Shown here in pieces: positions 30,604 through 36,495 of a DNA stretch of 36,495 nt. The DNA comes from Candidatus Enterococcus myersii. Its GTDB lineage: Bacteria > Bacillota > Bacilli > Lactobacillales > Enterococcaceae. The first letter of the stretch is position 1. The number at the start of each line of letters is the position of its first letter. Under the pieces are notes generated by a model, which was given only the letters and a program-made list of their open reading frames with translations, searched no databases and was not told the origin of the DNA. The stretch spans positions 1 to 36,495 of the forward strand of contig NZ_JAFLVT010000023.1 of assembly GCF_017316025.1 (NCBI RefSeq), read 5' to 3'. A program made the position numbers and the translations under genes.

Positions 30604-30677
30604 AGACCTAAAAATTTTTACTGCTTTTTACTAGCTTGCAACTAGTATAAAGGCAGTAAAATTTTTAGGTCTTTTGA
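30604..30677 (+). terminator. Very long hairpin, yuzB terminator
   Basis: The left arm (30604-30624) and right arm (30653-30672) begin AGACCTAAAAA and end TTTTTAGGTCT and pair over 20 bp with a one-base bulge. Inside is a second stem TACTAG-CTTGCAA-CTAGTA. It is followed by TTTTGATTTT, so the rightward strand can terminate. Confidence 0.8.
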
Positions 30678-30679
30678 TT

Positions 30680-31651
30680 TTAAAATAAACTTGTACTATG
30701 AGCAGGTTGGGTTCGATTTTTAGGGTCGATAAAATGCAAAGCGTTGTTCACAGCAGTTGGGGCTTCGCCAAAACCGGTTGCGATCAGTTTTACTTTGCCT
30801 TCATAACCGGCAATATCACCACAGGCGTAAATTCCCGGAATAGAAGTACTCATGTCAGAATTGACTGTGATGGTTTGTCTTGTTCCAGCCAAATTCCAAT
30901 CTTTCACATTTAGGTTAGAAGTAAAGCCGTAGTTTACCAGGAGGTGATCCACCGCTAACTCAATTTTTTCTTTAGTCTTAACGTGTTGCAGACTTACGCC
31001 ATCTAAAAAGTCGGTGCCGTGTACGTCGTTAATCACATAAGGCGTCATAATATTAACCGATGATTGGTAAAGATTTTCAACACTGTGTTCTAAAGCACGA
31101 AAATTGTCGCGGCGATGAATCAAATGAACTTCAGCGGCAATGGGTTCTAACATTAAGGCCCAGTCAATGGCAGAATCGCCACCGCCGGCTAACGCGACTT
31201 TTTTACCAGCATATTTCATTAAATCATTGACATAATAATCCAAACCACGCTTTTCAAAGGTCTTGGCATTTGGCACGGTTAGTTTACGAGGCTGAAATGA
31301 TCCGTTTCCTAATGCTAAAATAGCGGCTTTGGTGTAGTGGGTATCTTTATCTGTTGTAATGACAATGACATCGTCTTGTTTTTCAAGGTGAATCACTTCT
31401 TCACCCAAACAATAAGTATGGGGAAATGTTTGTAACTTCTTTTCTAAAACTTGCACCAAGTCATTGGCCTTTATTTGAACGTAACCGGGAATATCGTATA
31501 TATTTTTTTCAGGATAAAGCGTGGATAACTGGCCGCCTAATTGGGGGAGACTGTCGATAATTTTTGTTTTTGCATTGCGCATCCCTGCATAAAAACCCGC
31601 GAACATCCCCGCTGGACCAGCACCGATAATGGTAATATCATAGACTTCCAT
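30680..31651 (-). CDS. Ferredoxin/flavodoxin-NADP reductase (YumC type)
   Basis: A 323-residue flavoprotein of the thioredoxin-reductase-like class. The FAD motif is IIGAGPAGMFAGFYAG near the N-terminus. The NADPH motif is ALAGGGDSAIDWAL in the middle. The C-terminal GDIAGYEGKVKLIATGFGEAPTAVNN binds FAD. The thioredoxin-reductase CxxC is absent, so it is the YumC-type ferredoxin-NADP(+) reductase that feeds electrons to ferredoxin or flavodoxin. An ATG 12 codons upstream (31687) lacks an RBS; the ATG at 31651 is 7 nt after GGAGG. Confidence 0.9.
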   Translation of the reverse strand: MEVYDITIIGAGPAGMFAGFYAGMRNAKTKIIDSLPQLGGQLSTLYPEKNIYDIPGYVQIKANDLVQVLEKKLQTFPHTYCLGEEVIHLEKQDDVIVITTDKDTHYTKAAILALGNGSFQPRKLTVPNAKTFEKRGLDYYVNDLMKYAGKKVALAGGGDSAIDWALMLEPIAAEVHLIHRRDNFRALEHSVENLYQSSVNIMTPYVINDVHGTDFLDGVSLQHVKTKEKIELAVDHLLVNYGFTSNLNVKDWNLAGTRQTITVNSDMSTSIPGIYACGDIAGYEGKVKLIATGFGEAPTAVNNALHFIDPKNRTQPAHSTSLF

Positions 31652-31765
31652 CTTGTTTCCTCCTTGCATGTTGTCGCAGTAAACCACTGCAATAGCTCCT
31701 AGTATAAGGGCAAAGAGTTGTTTTTTCTATTAAAAGGCATTATAGCGTTCACACCTTTAAATCTT

Positions 31766-32242
31766 TTAAAGTTCTCTTAGTAAAAAGCAATCCATTGCAT
31801 TGTGAGCAGTGGGAAGTAAGGGTGTTTTAAGCATTTTGAAATCAAATTTTTGATAGAGGCTTAATGCTGCTTGTAAACTGTGGTGGCTCTCTAAATAGAT
31901 TGCTCGATACCCAGCCTTTGTTGCAAAGGCTAAAGCGGCAACCATTAATTCATTGCTGTAGCCTTTTCCTTGTGCTTTTTTGGTTAAGTATAACTTTTGC
32001 AGCTCGCAAATATTTTTTTCAGGATAAAATTCGGCAATCCCGATACCTCCGAGAATTTCATCCTTTTCTGTGATAACAAAATAATTTCGCTTAGGTGAAG
32101 TAGCATAGTAAGTAGACAGTTGGTCTAGTTCAGAATCAAAATAAGCAGTTCCTGGGATTGCTAAGTTGCAGTCTTCAAGACTTGTACGAATAATCTTGGC
32201 GATTGTTTTATCATCTGTTTTTTCGATTAGACGAATTTTCAT
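31766..32242 (-). CDS. GNAT family acetyltransferase
   Basis: A 158-residue GNAT enzyme. The acetyl-CoA loop is KKAQGKGYSNELM (the QGKGY form of the Q/R-x-x-G-x-G/A motif), preceded by CELQKLYLT. AGYRAIYLESHHSLQAALSLYQKFDF is the conserved beta5-alpha4 region. The substrate is unknown. The frame continues 30 codons upstream to 32332 through the tandem repeat, but RBS GGAGG lies just before the ATG at 32242, which is chosen. Confidence 0.88.
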   Translation of the reverse strand: MKIRLIEKTDDKTIAKIIRTSLEDCNLAIPGTAYFDSELDQLSTYYATSPKRNYFVITEKDEILGGIGIAEFYPEKNICELQKLYLTKKAQGKGYSNELMVAALAFATKAGYRAIYLESHHSLQAALSLYQKFDFKMLKTPLLPTAHNAMDCFLLREL

Positions 32243-32277
32243 TGGTGCACCTCCTGGTAGAGCGTTTAGTTTCCAGC

Positions 32278-32308
32278 AAGTATAGCAAATATCGCAAAAT
32301 AAAATCAA
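32278..32308 (-). promoter_or_regulatory. Candidate GNAT promoter with -35 inside the repeat
   Basis: On the minus strand TTGATT (about 32308-32303) and TATACT (32284-32279) are 18 bp apart. The -35 is in the first 24-bp repeat unit, so each repeat unit carries a further TTGATT. Confidence 0.45.
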
Positions 32309-32349
32309 GAATACGTGGCAAAATAAAATCAAGAATACGTGGCAAAATA
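32294..32349. repeat. 24-bp tandem repeat, 2.3 units
   Basis: Two identical 24-bp units start at 32294 and 32318 (start GCAAAATAAAATC, end AAGAATACGTG). A partial third unit, GCAAAATA, follows at 32342. They lie between the divergent GNAT and cyclophilin promoters and so may set promoter spacing. Confidence 0.9.
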
Positions 32350-32401
32350 GGCGAAGTCTGCTATCATGAAATTAATCCATTAAATAGAAGGAGGAATTAT
32401 C

Positions 32402-32992
32402 GTGAGCGATTTTCCACAATTAACATTAGAAAACCAAACTGGCCACAAAGCACTAATCAAAACAAACCGTGGCAATATTTTAGTACAACTGTTTCCAGAA
32501 TTAGCCCCAAAAACAGTCCAAAACTTTGAAGCATTAGCCAATAAAGGCTATTATGATGGTGTTATTTTCCACCGTGTCATTCCAGATTTCATGATTCAAG
32601 GCGGCGATCCAACCGGTACTGGTATGGGGGGTGAAAGCAGTTTTGGTGGGAATTTTGAAGACGAATTTTCAAAAGAATTGTTTAACGTTCGGGGAGCGTT
32701 GTCTATGGCCAATGCCGGACCAAATACCAATGGTAGCCAATTCTTTATTGTGAACAACCAAAATGTTCCAGGGAATATGCTGGGACAATTAGAAGGTGCG
32801 GGTTATCCTTCTGAAATTATTGAAGCGTATAAACAAGGCGGCACACCGTGGCTAGATTTCCGTCATACTGTCTTTGGTCATGTGGTTGAAGGCATGGATG
32901 TCGTAGATGAAATTGCGAATGTTCAAAGAGGCCCGCAAGATAAACCTGTTCATGATGTGGTTATTGAAACGGTTGAAATTTTAGCCGACTAA
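32402..32992 (+). CDS. Cyclophilin-type peptidyl-prolyl isomerase
   Basis: A 196-residue cyclophilin. [22 protein letters not shown] (about 57-78) holds the catalytic Arg. [20 protein letters not shown] (about 99-118) and [22 protein letters not shown] form the rest of the active site. No signal peptide, so cytoplasmic. A 20-residue insert ([19 protein letters not shown]...) after FFIV is typical of the lactobacillar PpiB-like subgroup. GTG start with RBS AAGGAGG. The -10 TATCAT is near 32362. Confidence 0.93.
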   Translation: MSDFPQLTLENQTGHKALIKTNRGNILVQLFPELAPKTVQNFEALANKGYYDGVIFHRVIPDFMIQGGDPTGTGMGGESSFGGNFEDEFSKELFNVRGALSMANAGPNTNGSQFFIVNNQNVPGNMLGQLEGAGYPSEIIEAYKQGGTPWLDFRHTVFGHVVEGMDVVDEIANVQRGPQDKPVHDVVIETVEILAD

Positions 32993-33009
32993 TTTAAAAT
33001 AGTTAAAAC

Positions 33010-33060
33010 AATACCCGAATAAGCCAATGTTTTTTTAACAGTGTCTTATTCGGGTATTTG
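33010..33060. terminator. Bidirectional terminator
   Basis: AATACCCGAATAAG (33010-33023) pairs perfectly with CTTATTCGGGTATT (33045-33058). A T-run lies in the loop and T-rich sequence follows. It separates the rightward cyclophilin gene from the leftward YczE-like gene. Confidence 0.85.
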
Positions 33061-33068
33061 TTTGTCTG

Positions 33069-33761
33069 TTAAGGTGTTTTAACATCACTTGGGTCATCGG
33101 GGGCTACCATTTGCGCATATTCGTCGGTTTCTTCAATTGGATGTTTGGAGGTTTTTACTTCGATAAAATGAATGAGACGTCCAACACATAATAGAGCTGT
33201 GAGTGTCCCAAAGCCAATCCCGTTTGGTTGGCCCAAAAAAATCATTCCCAATAAAAAGGCGAGGGTAATCATCGTTAAATCAAAATAGAACTTGACTTGA
33301 CCAAAGCGCTTTTCTTTTTTTAACGCAATAATTTCTACTAAACCATCAGGTGGGTTTAAGATCAGTTTGGAGTTCACCATCAAAAAGGCTCCCACACTAG
33401 TAGCGATTACGGCTGCAATTAAAAGTGCAATTTTGCCAATTAGACTTGTCACGACAAAATCTTTCAAACCTAAACCGACATTGTAAAAATCTACCACTGC
33501 ACCAAAAAGAAATGAAAAAGGTAATTGCAAAAGAATTTTTAATGGCAAACTTTTGACCAGGATAATCTCAACGATAACCAATAAGCCAAAGACTAAACTC
33601 GTGGCATTACCTAGGGATAGACCAGTAATGGTCGCTGTCGTAAAAGGTACTGAAACTAAAGAACTGACACCTAGTTGGCAACTTGAAAAAAGCACAGTTC
33701 CCAAGGCTAAAATGAAAATCCCAGGGACATATTGAATGAAACGTTTTGCAAAATCAGGCAT
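33069..33761 (-). CDS. YczE/YyaS-like membrane protein, second copy
   Basis: A 230-residue protein with about five hydrophobic segments. Early YVPGIFILALGTVLFSSCQLGVSSLVSVPFTTA and late FLGQPNGIGFGTLTALLCVGRLIHFIE show the same two half-motifs as the YczE-like protein at 22046-22672, so they are distant paralogues in the DUF6198 group. The acidic tail (EETDEYAQMVAPDDPSDVKTP) is soluble. The function is unknown. RBS AAGGAGG. Single gene. Confidence 0.82.
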   Translation of the reverse strand: MPDFAKRFIQYVPGIFILALGTVLFSSCQLGVSSLVSVPFTTATITGLSLGNATSLVFGLLVIVEIILVKSLPLKILLQLPFSFLFGAVVDFYNVGLGLKDFVVTSLIGKIALLIAAVIATSVGAFLMVNSKLILNPPDGLVEIIALKKEKRFGQVKFYFDLTMITLAFLLGMIFLGQPNGIGFGTLTALLCVGRLIHFIEVKTSKHPIEETDEYAQMVAPDDPSDVKTP

Positions 33762-33889
33762 CTTTGTCCTCCTTTTTTATTTTACAGAGAAATTTTTAAA
33801 AAAAAAAGTCTGTAAAATACTATTTTTAATCATTGTCTTATTTTAGTGTAACAAAATTTTCATGGCAAATGTAATAAAAACAAGAAAGA

Positions 33890-33922
33890 AAAAGAAAAGA
33901 CCGCATCAAAAGATACGGTCAA
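33890..33922 (-). terminator. Terminator of the PatB/MalY gene
   Basis: On the minus strand GACCGTATC-TTTT-GATGCGGTC with one G-U pair, then TTTTCTTTTTC. It lies just after the stop of the leftward lyase gene. Confidence 0.85.
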
Positions 33923-33932
33923 AATGTTTTTA

Positions 33933-35099
33933 TTATTTAAATGCCCGTGCTATTTGCTCTAATCCTTGTTGTAATGTGGATTTAGGACAAGCAATGTTTA
34001 GACGCATGTGTTGTTTTCCATTAGGTCCAAATGTAAAACCTCCATTTAAAACAACACCAGCCTCATCAATCATCTTCTTGTTTAACGCAGTATCCGTTAA
34101 ATTATAAGCAGAAAAGTCTAACCAGAAAAGATAAGTACCTTCTGGGGGCATGATCTTTACTTGCGGCAGATTTTTTTGGAGAAATTCAATGGTAAAGGCG
34201 CTGTTTTTTTGTAAATAGTCTAACAGTTCAGTTAACCATATTTCGCCACCTTCATAGGCAGCTTTAGTACCAATCAGTCCAAATGTATTAATCGTATCTT
34301 GTTCACTTTTTGCTTGAACAGCGGTAAAAGCGGCTTTTAATTCGGGGTTTTTCACAAAAATCATCGAGTTTTTAATGCCGGCCAAATTAAAAGTTTTGGT
34401 AGCAGCAGTTAACACAATAGAAAAATCAGCAAAACTTGGATCGATATTATGGAAAGTTTCATGTTGATAAGGCGCAAATATCAGATCTTGATGAATTTCA
34501 TCACTTACAACCAAACAATGATGTTTTTTACATAAGTCACCTAATTGTTTTAATTCGGTCTTGCTCCAAACGCGTCCACCTGGATTATGGGGATTACATA
34601 AAATAAAAAGTTTGACATCTTCTTTAATCATTTGCGCTTCCATTGTGGTAAAGTCCATTTCAAAGTGCCCATTGACTACTTTAAGTGGACTTCGAACTAA
34701 TTTTCGTTTGTTTTCTTCTACCATTTGGGCAAAAGGGGGATAGACAGGATCGTGTATCATCACGCTGTCACCTTTGGATGTGAAAGCCTCAATACTGACA
34801 GCAATACTTGGTACGACACCAGGGGAAAATAAGATATCCTCTTTTTTTATATCATAATTATGACGTTTTTTTTGCCAATTTATAATAGCAGCATATAGAT
34901 CATCTCCAAAAAGTGTATAGCCATAAATTCCCTGTTCTACATAAGAAAGCAGTGCTTGTTTAACAGAAGGTGGTGCAGTAAAATCCATATCTGCTACCCA
35001 CAACGGCAATAGATCATCTTTGTGGTAAGTTGTTGCAATACTATCCCATTTGACGCTATTTGTGTGACGGCGTTCGTTGCGTTGATCAAAACTTGACAT
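33933..35099 (-). CDS. PatB/MalY family C-S lyase (PLP)
   Basis: A 388-residue fold-type I PLP enzyme. The Schiff-base Lys235 is in TAATKTFNLAGIKNS, Asn169-Pro170 in LCNPHNPGGRVWS, Asp200 in VSDEIHQDL and Tyr120 in DPVYPPF are in place. LWVADMDFTAPPSV near the N-terminus is the MalY/PatB signature. Such enzymes cleave cystathionine or cysteine conjugates (C-S beta-lyase). It is not the missing N-acetyl-DAP aminotransferase by family. RBS AGGAGG. Confidence 0.92.
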   Translation of the reverse strand: MSSFDQRNERRHTNSVKWDSIATTYHKDDLLPLWVADMDFTAPPSVKQALLSYVEQGIYGYTLFGDDLYAAIINWQKKRHNYDIKKEDILFSPGVVPSIAVSIEAFTSKGDSVMIHDPVYPPFAQMVEENKRKLVRSPLKVVNGHFEMDFTTMEAQMIKEDVKLFILCNPHNPGGRVWSKTELKQLGDLCKKHHCLVVSDEIHQDLIFAPYQHETFHNIDPSFADFSIVLTAATKTFNLAGIKNSMIFVKNPELKAAFTAVQAKSEQDTINTFGLIGTKAAYEGGEIWLTELLDYLQKNSAFTIEFLQKNLPQVKIMPPEGTYLFWLDFSAYNLTDTALNKKMIDEAGVVLNGGFTFGPNGKQHMRLNIACPKSTLQQGLEQIARAFK

Positions 35100-35178
35100 A
35101 AAAAGACCTCCTAAATTTCTAAACTTCTTTTTTAACTCTAATTACAGTATAATGAATAAAGCAAGGAGTGGAAACCAA

Positions 35179-35559
35179 ATGTCTTATAAAATCGGCGATA
35201 TTCTTGAAGGTCAAGTTACAGGTATTCAGCCTTATGGTGCCTTCGTTTCTTTGGATGATAAAACCCAAGGACTGATACATATTTCTGAAGTACAGTCTGG
35301 TTATACTAAAAATATCCATGATATTTTGTCCGTTGGGGAAAAAGTAAAGGTCCAAATTATTGATATTGATGAATATTCACAAAAAATCAGTTTATCTAAA
35401 CGAACGCTAGAAAAAAATTATGTTCCAAATCGCAATTACAAAAAACGTTACTTTACAAATAAAAATAAAAAAATTGGTTTTACCTCAATTAAAAAAGTAT
35501 TACCAGACTGGATTGATGAGGCTGTAGCCTATTTGCATTCTGAAAATCGCACGAAATAA
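35179..35559 (+). CDS. S1-domain RNA-binding protein (YugI/CvfD-like)
   Basis: A 126-residue protein. Residues 1-75 form one S1 fold (YKIGDILEGQVTGIQPYGAFVSLDD, GLIHISEVQSGY, VKVQIIDIDEYSQKISLSKR). A basic Lys/Asn-rich linker (about 77-105) and a short C-terminal helix (PDWIDEAVAYLHS) follow. Similar YugI/GSP13 and pneumococcal CvfD proteins bind RNA and ribosomes and affect stress responses. An in-frame ATG at 35152 has no RBS; the ATG at 35179 follows AAGGAG. Confidence 0.88.
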   Translation: MSYKIGDILEGQVTGIQPYGAFVSLDDKTQGLIHISEVQSGYTKNIHDILSVGEKVKVQIIDIDEYSQKISLSKRTLEKNYVPNRNYKKRYFTNKNKKIGFTSIKKVLPDWIDEAVAYLHSENRTK

Positions 35560-35620
35560 TTATGCATGTTTTCTGAAAATGTGCTATCATAAAAGCAGAT
35601 AAAACAGCCGAGGTGGTATC

Positions 35621-35983
35621 GTGACTAATAAAAAAGTTGCTGGAACAGTAATGTTGCATTTACAAAATGGCTCTAAACGATTTTTAGTTCATACTGTAGG
35701 AGATACAATGGAGTTGGCGTCTACTGATTTTTCAAACGAACGTACTGGTTTGGCTAATATTTTGAGCTTATTAAAAGAAAGCGTTAAGCTCGATGTGAAA
35801 AATATTGACTTAGTAGAATTGACGAATGGTCAAATTGAAAAAGAGAACGTTCCACTGTTTGTTTTTGAAACGAGTGAAGAAAAGTTAGTTGGTGATTTAC
35901 CTGAAGATTTTCGTTGGGAAGAACCACAAAGATTTCGGGAAATTATTAGGCATTATGATATTGAAGGTGTACCTTATTTTTAA
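35621..35983 (+). CDS. Hypothetical protein, 120 residues
   Basis: A soluble 120-residue protein with GTG start and RBS GAGGTGG. It begins VAGTVMLHLQNGSKRFLVHTV and ends in RWEEPQRFREIIRHYDIEGVPYF. The layout (an early beta sheet, then VPLFVFETSEE, then a final helix) recalls a Nudix fold that has lost the Nudix box GX5EX7REUXEEXGU, but the resemblance is weak and I do not assign a family. It lies 60 bp after the S1 gene, with its own terminator. Confidence 0.7.
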   Translation: MTNKKVAGTVMLHLQNGSKRFLVHTVGDTMELASTDFSNERTGLANILSLLKESVKLDVKNIDLVELTNGQIEKENVPLFVFETSEEKLVGDLPEDFRWEEPQRFREIIRHYDIEGVPYF

Positions 35984-35990
35984 ATGACCA

Positions 35991-36020
35991 AAAGGAGATT
36001 ATCAAAATCTCCTTTTTTTG
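35991..36020 (+). terminator. Terminator after the 120-residue gene
   Basis: AAAGGAGATT (35991-36000) pairs perfectly with AATCTCCTTT (36006-36015), then TTTT. The hairpin has a five-base loop. Confidence 0.9.
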
Positions 36021-36209
36021 TACAAAAAAATAAATACTCAAAAAATATTTAACGGATAAAATAGTAATAGGGTGGATTTTAATTCGTAAATAATATCAAT
36101 ATAATAATTTTTTTTGTGAAATTCACTTTTTGATATTTGAAATACGAATGATTGAATCGTTTGATGGAAATTGTATGTTAGTCTTCCTTTATTTTTCTAA
36201 ACTTTTTGG

Positions 36210-36238
36210 TTGACCTGAACTTCTTAAAGTGGTAAATT
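36210..36238 (+). promoter_or_regulatory. Tandem promoter P1
   Basis: TTGACC (36210-36215), 17-bp spacer, TAAATT (36233-36238). Confidence 0.6.
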
Positions 36239-36301
36239 AATCAACGTTGGCAAGGCAGTCACATAATTGAAAACAACTTGAAATATTTTTGAAAAAAGTT
36301 G

Positions 36302-36330
36302 TTGACAGTTGCTACAACGACTGTTAAACT
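36302..36330 (+). promoter_or_regulatory. Tandem promoter P2
   Basis: TTGACA (36302-36307), 17-bp spacer, TAAACT (36325-36330). The -35 is perfect. Confidence 0.75.
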
Positions 36331-36373
36331 AACGAAGTTGCTTGATGAGCGACGAACTTCTGAAATATCATTT

Positions 36374-36396
36374 CAAAAAGTTTTTAAAACTTTTTG
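36374..36396. repeat. 23-nt perfect palindrome between P2 and P3
   Basis: CAAAAAGTTTT, one central T, then AAAACTTTTTG. The arms are perfect inverse complements of 11 bp. It lies just upstream of the P3 -35 box. Confidence 0.7.
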
Positions 36397-36406
36397 AAAA
36401 AAACAG

Positions 36407-36435
36407 TTGACAGAAATTAAGTCAGCTGATAAGAT
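36407..36435 (+). promoter_or_regulatory. Tandem promoter P3
   Basis: TTGACA (36407-36412), 17-bp spacer, TAAGAT (36430-36435). A TATAAG follows at once. Sequence just downstream (TATAAGAGTTACTG) is reminiscent of enterococcal 16S promoters as I recall them. Confidence 0.75.
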
Positions 36436-36495
36436 ATAAGAGTTACTGAAACATTTCGAAAAGCAACCAACTGCAAGTTAAATAAATACATTTAA

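Larger units (their letters stand above)
36026..36495 (+). other. Upstream region of a probable rRNA operon
   Basis: 470 bases without a gene. The first 180 are AT-rich and featureless. The remainder holds three sigma-A promoters and a 23-nt palindrome (36374-36396). The 16S rRNA itself is not in the window. Confidence 0.6.

Noticed and set aside
33933-35099. Candidate for the missing N-acetyl-DAP aminotransferase
   Set aside because: The LWVADMDF and overall motif pattern place it in the PatB/MalY C-S lyase family rather than the PatA aminotransferase type.

Overview
The window looks like a chromosomal core segment of a low-GC Gram-positive bacterium of the Lactobacillales, most likely Enterococcus or a close relative. 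The evidence is the AT-rich sequence, strong AGGAGG ribosome binding sites, a small-type SRP RNA beside tadA, a Lit-type lipoprotein transacylase and Bacillus-like gene sets (ytkL-ytoI-nrnA; yunD-yutD-yutF-lit-yutG-yuzB-yumC). No phage, insertion sequence, CRISPR array or tRNA was found. The placement is inferred from protein families recognised by eye; no search was run.

Layout. 1-2.9 kb: an isochorismatase-like hydrolase and an MFS exporter, divergent from a TetR regulator across a double operator. 3.3-6.4 kb: ytkL-like hydrolase, ytoI-like regulator and nrnA. 6.5-7.8 kb: ammonium transporter amt behind two consensus GlnR boxes. 7.9-14.8 kb: the acetylase-branch lysine/diaminopimelate pathway, dapA-dapB-dapH leftward and N-acetyl-DAP deacetylase-lysA-dapF-HAD phosphatase rightward. 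14.9-18.9 kb: a small unannotated protein gene, then an operon of heavy-metal P-type ATPase, free HMA metallochaperone, Dps-like protein and an FNR-like (FLP) regulator, with a perfect FNR-type box placed as for a class II activated promoter. 19.0-20.6 kb: an SDR reductase divergent from a MerR regulator over a perfect 20-bp palindrome. 20.7-25.8 kb: PhnA, YugP-type metallopeptidase, YczE-like membrane protein, small proteins, SRP RNA, tadA and an AI-2E family transporter. 26.0-31.7 kb: the yun/yut/yum housekeeping block. 31.8-36.0 kb: GNAT acetyltransferase, cyclophilin, second YczE-like protein, PatB/MalY C-S lyase, S1-domain protein and a hypothetical gene. The last 0.3 kb carries three tandem strong promoters pointing out of the window, as expected upstream of an rRNA operon.

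How the parts work together. The dap genes take aspartate semialdehyde to meso-diaminopimelate and lysine; only the N-acetyl-DAP aminotransferase (and the upstream aspartokinase and Asd) is absent here, and no lysine riboswitch was seen. The metal operon joins export (ATPase), metal delivery (HMA), a ferritin-fold protein and a two-cysteine redox regulator whose recognition helix matches the box in front of the operon, so autoregulated redox/metal homeostasis is the most interesting system in the window. A recurring terminator-like hairpin with conserved sequence (four copies) is the most unusual non-coding feature.
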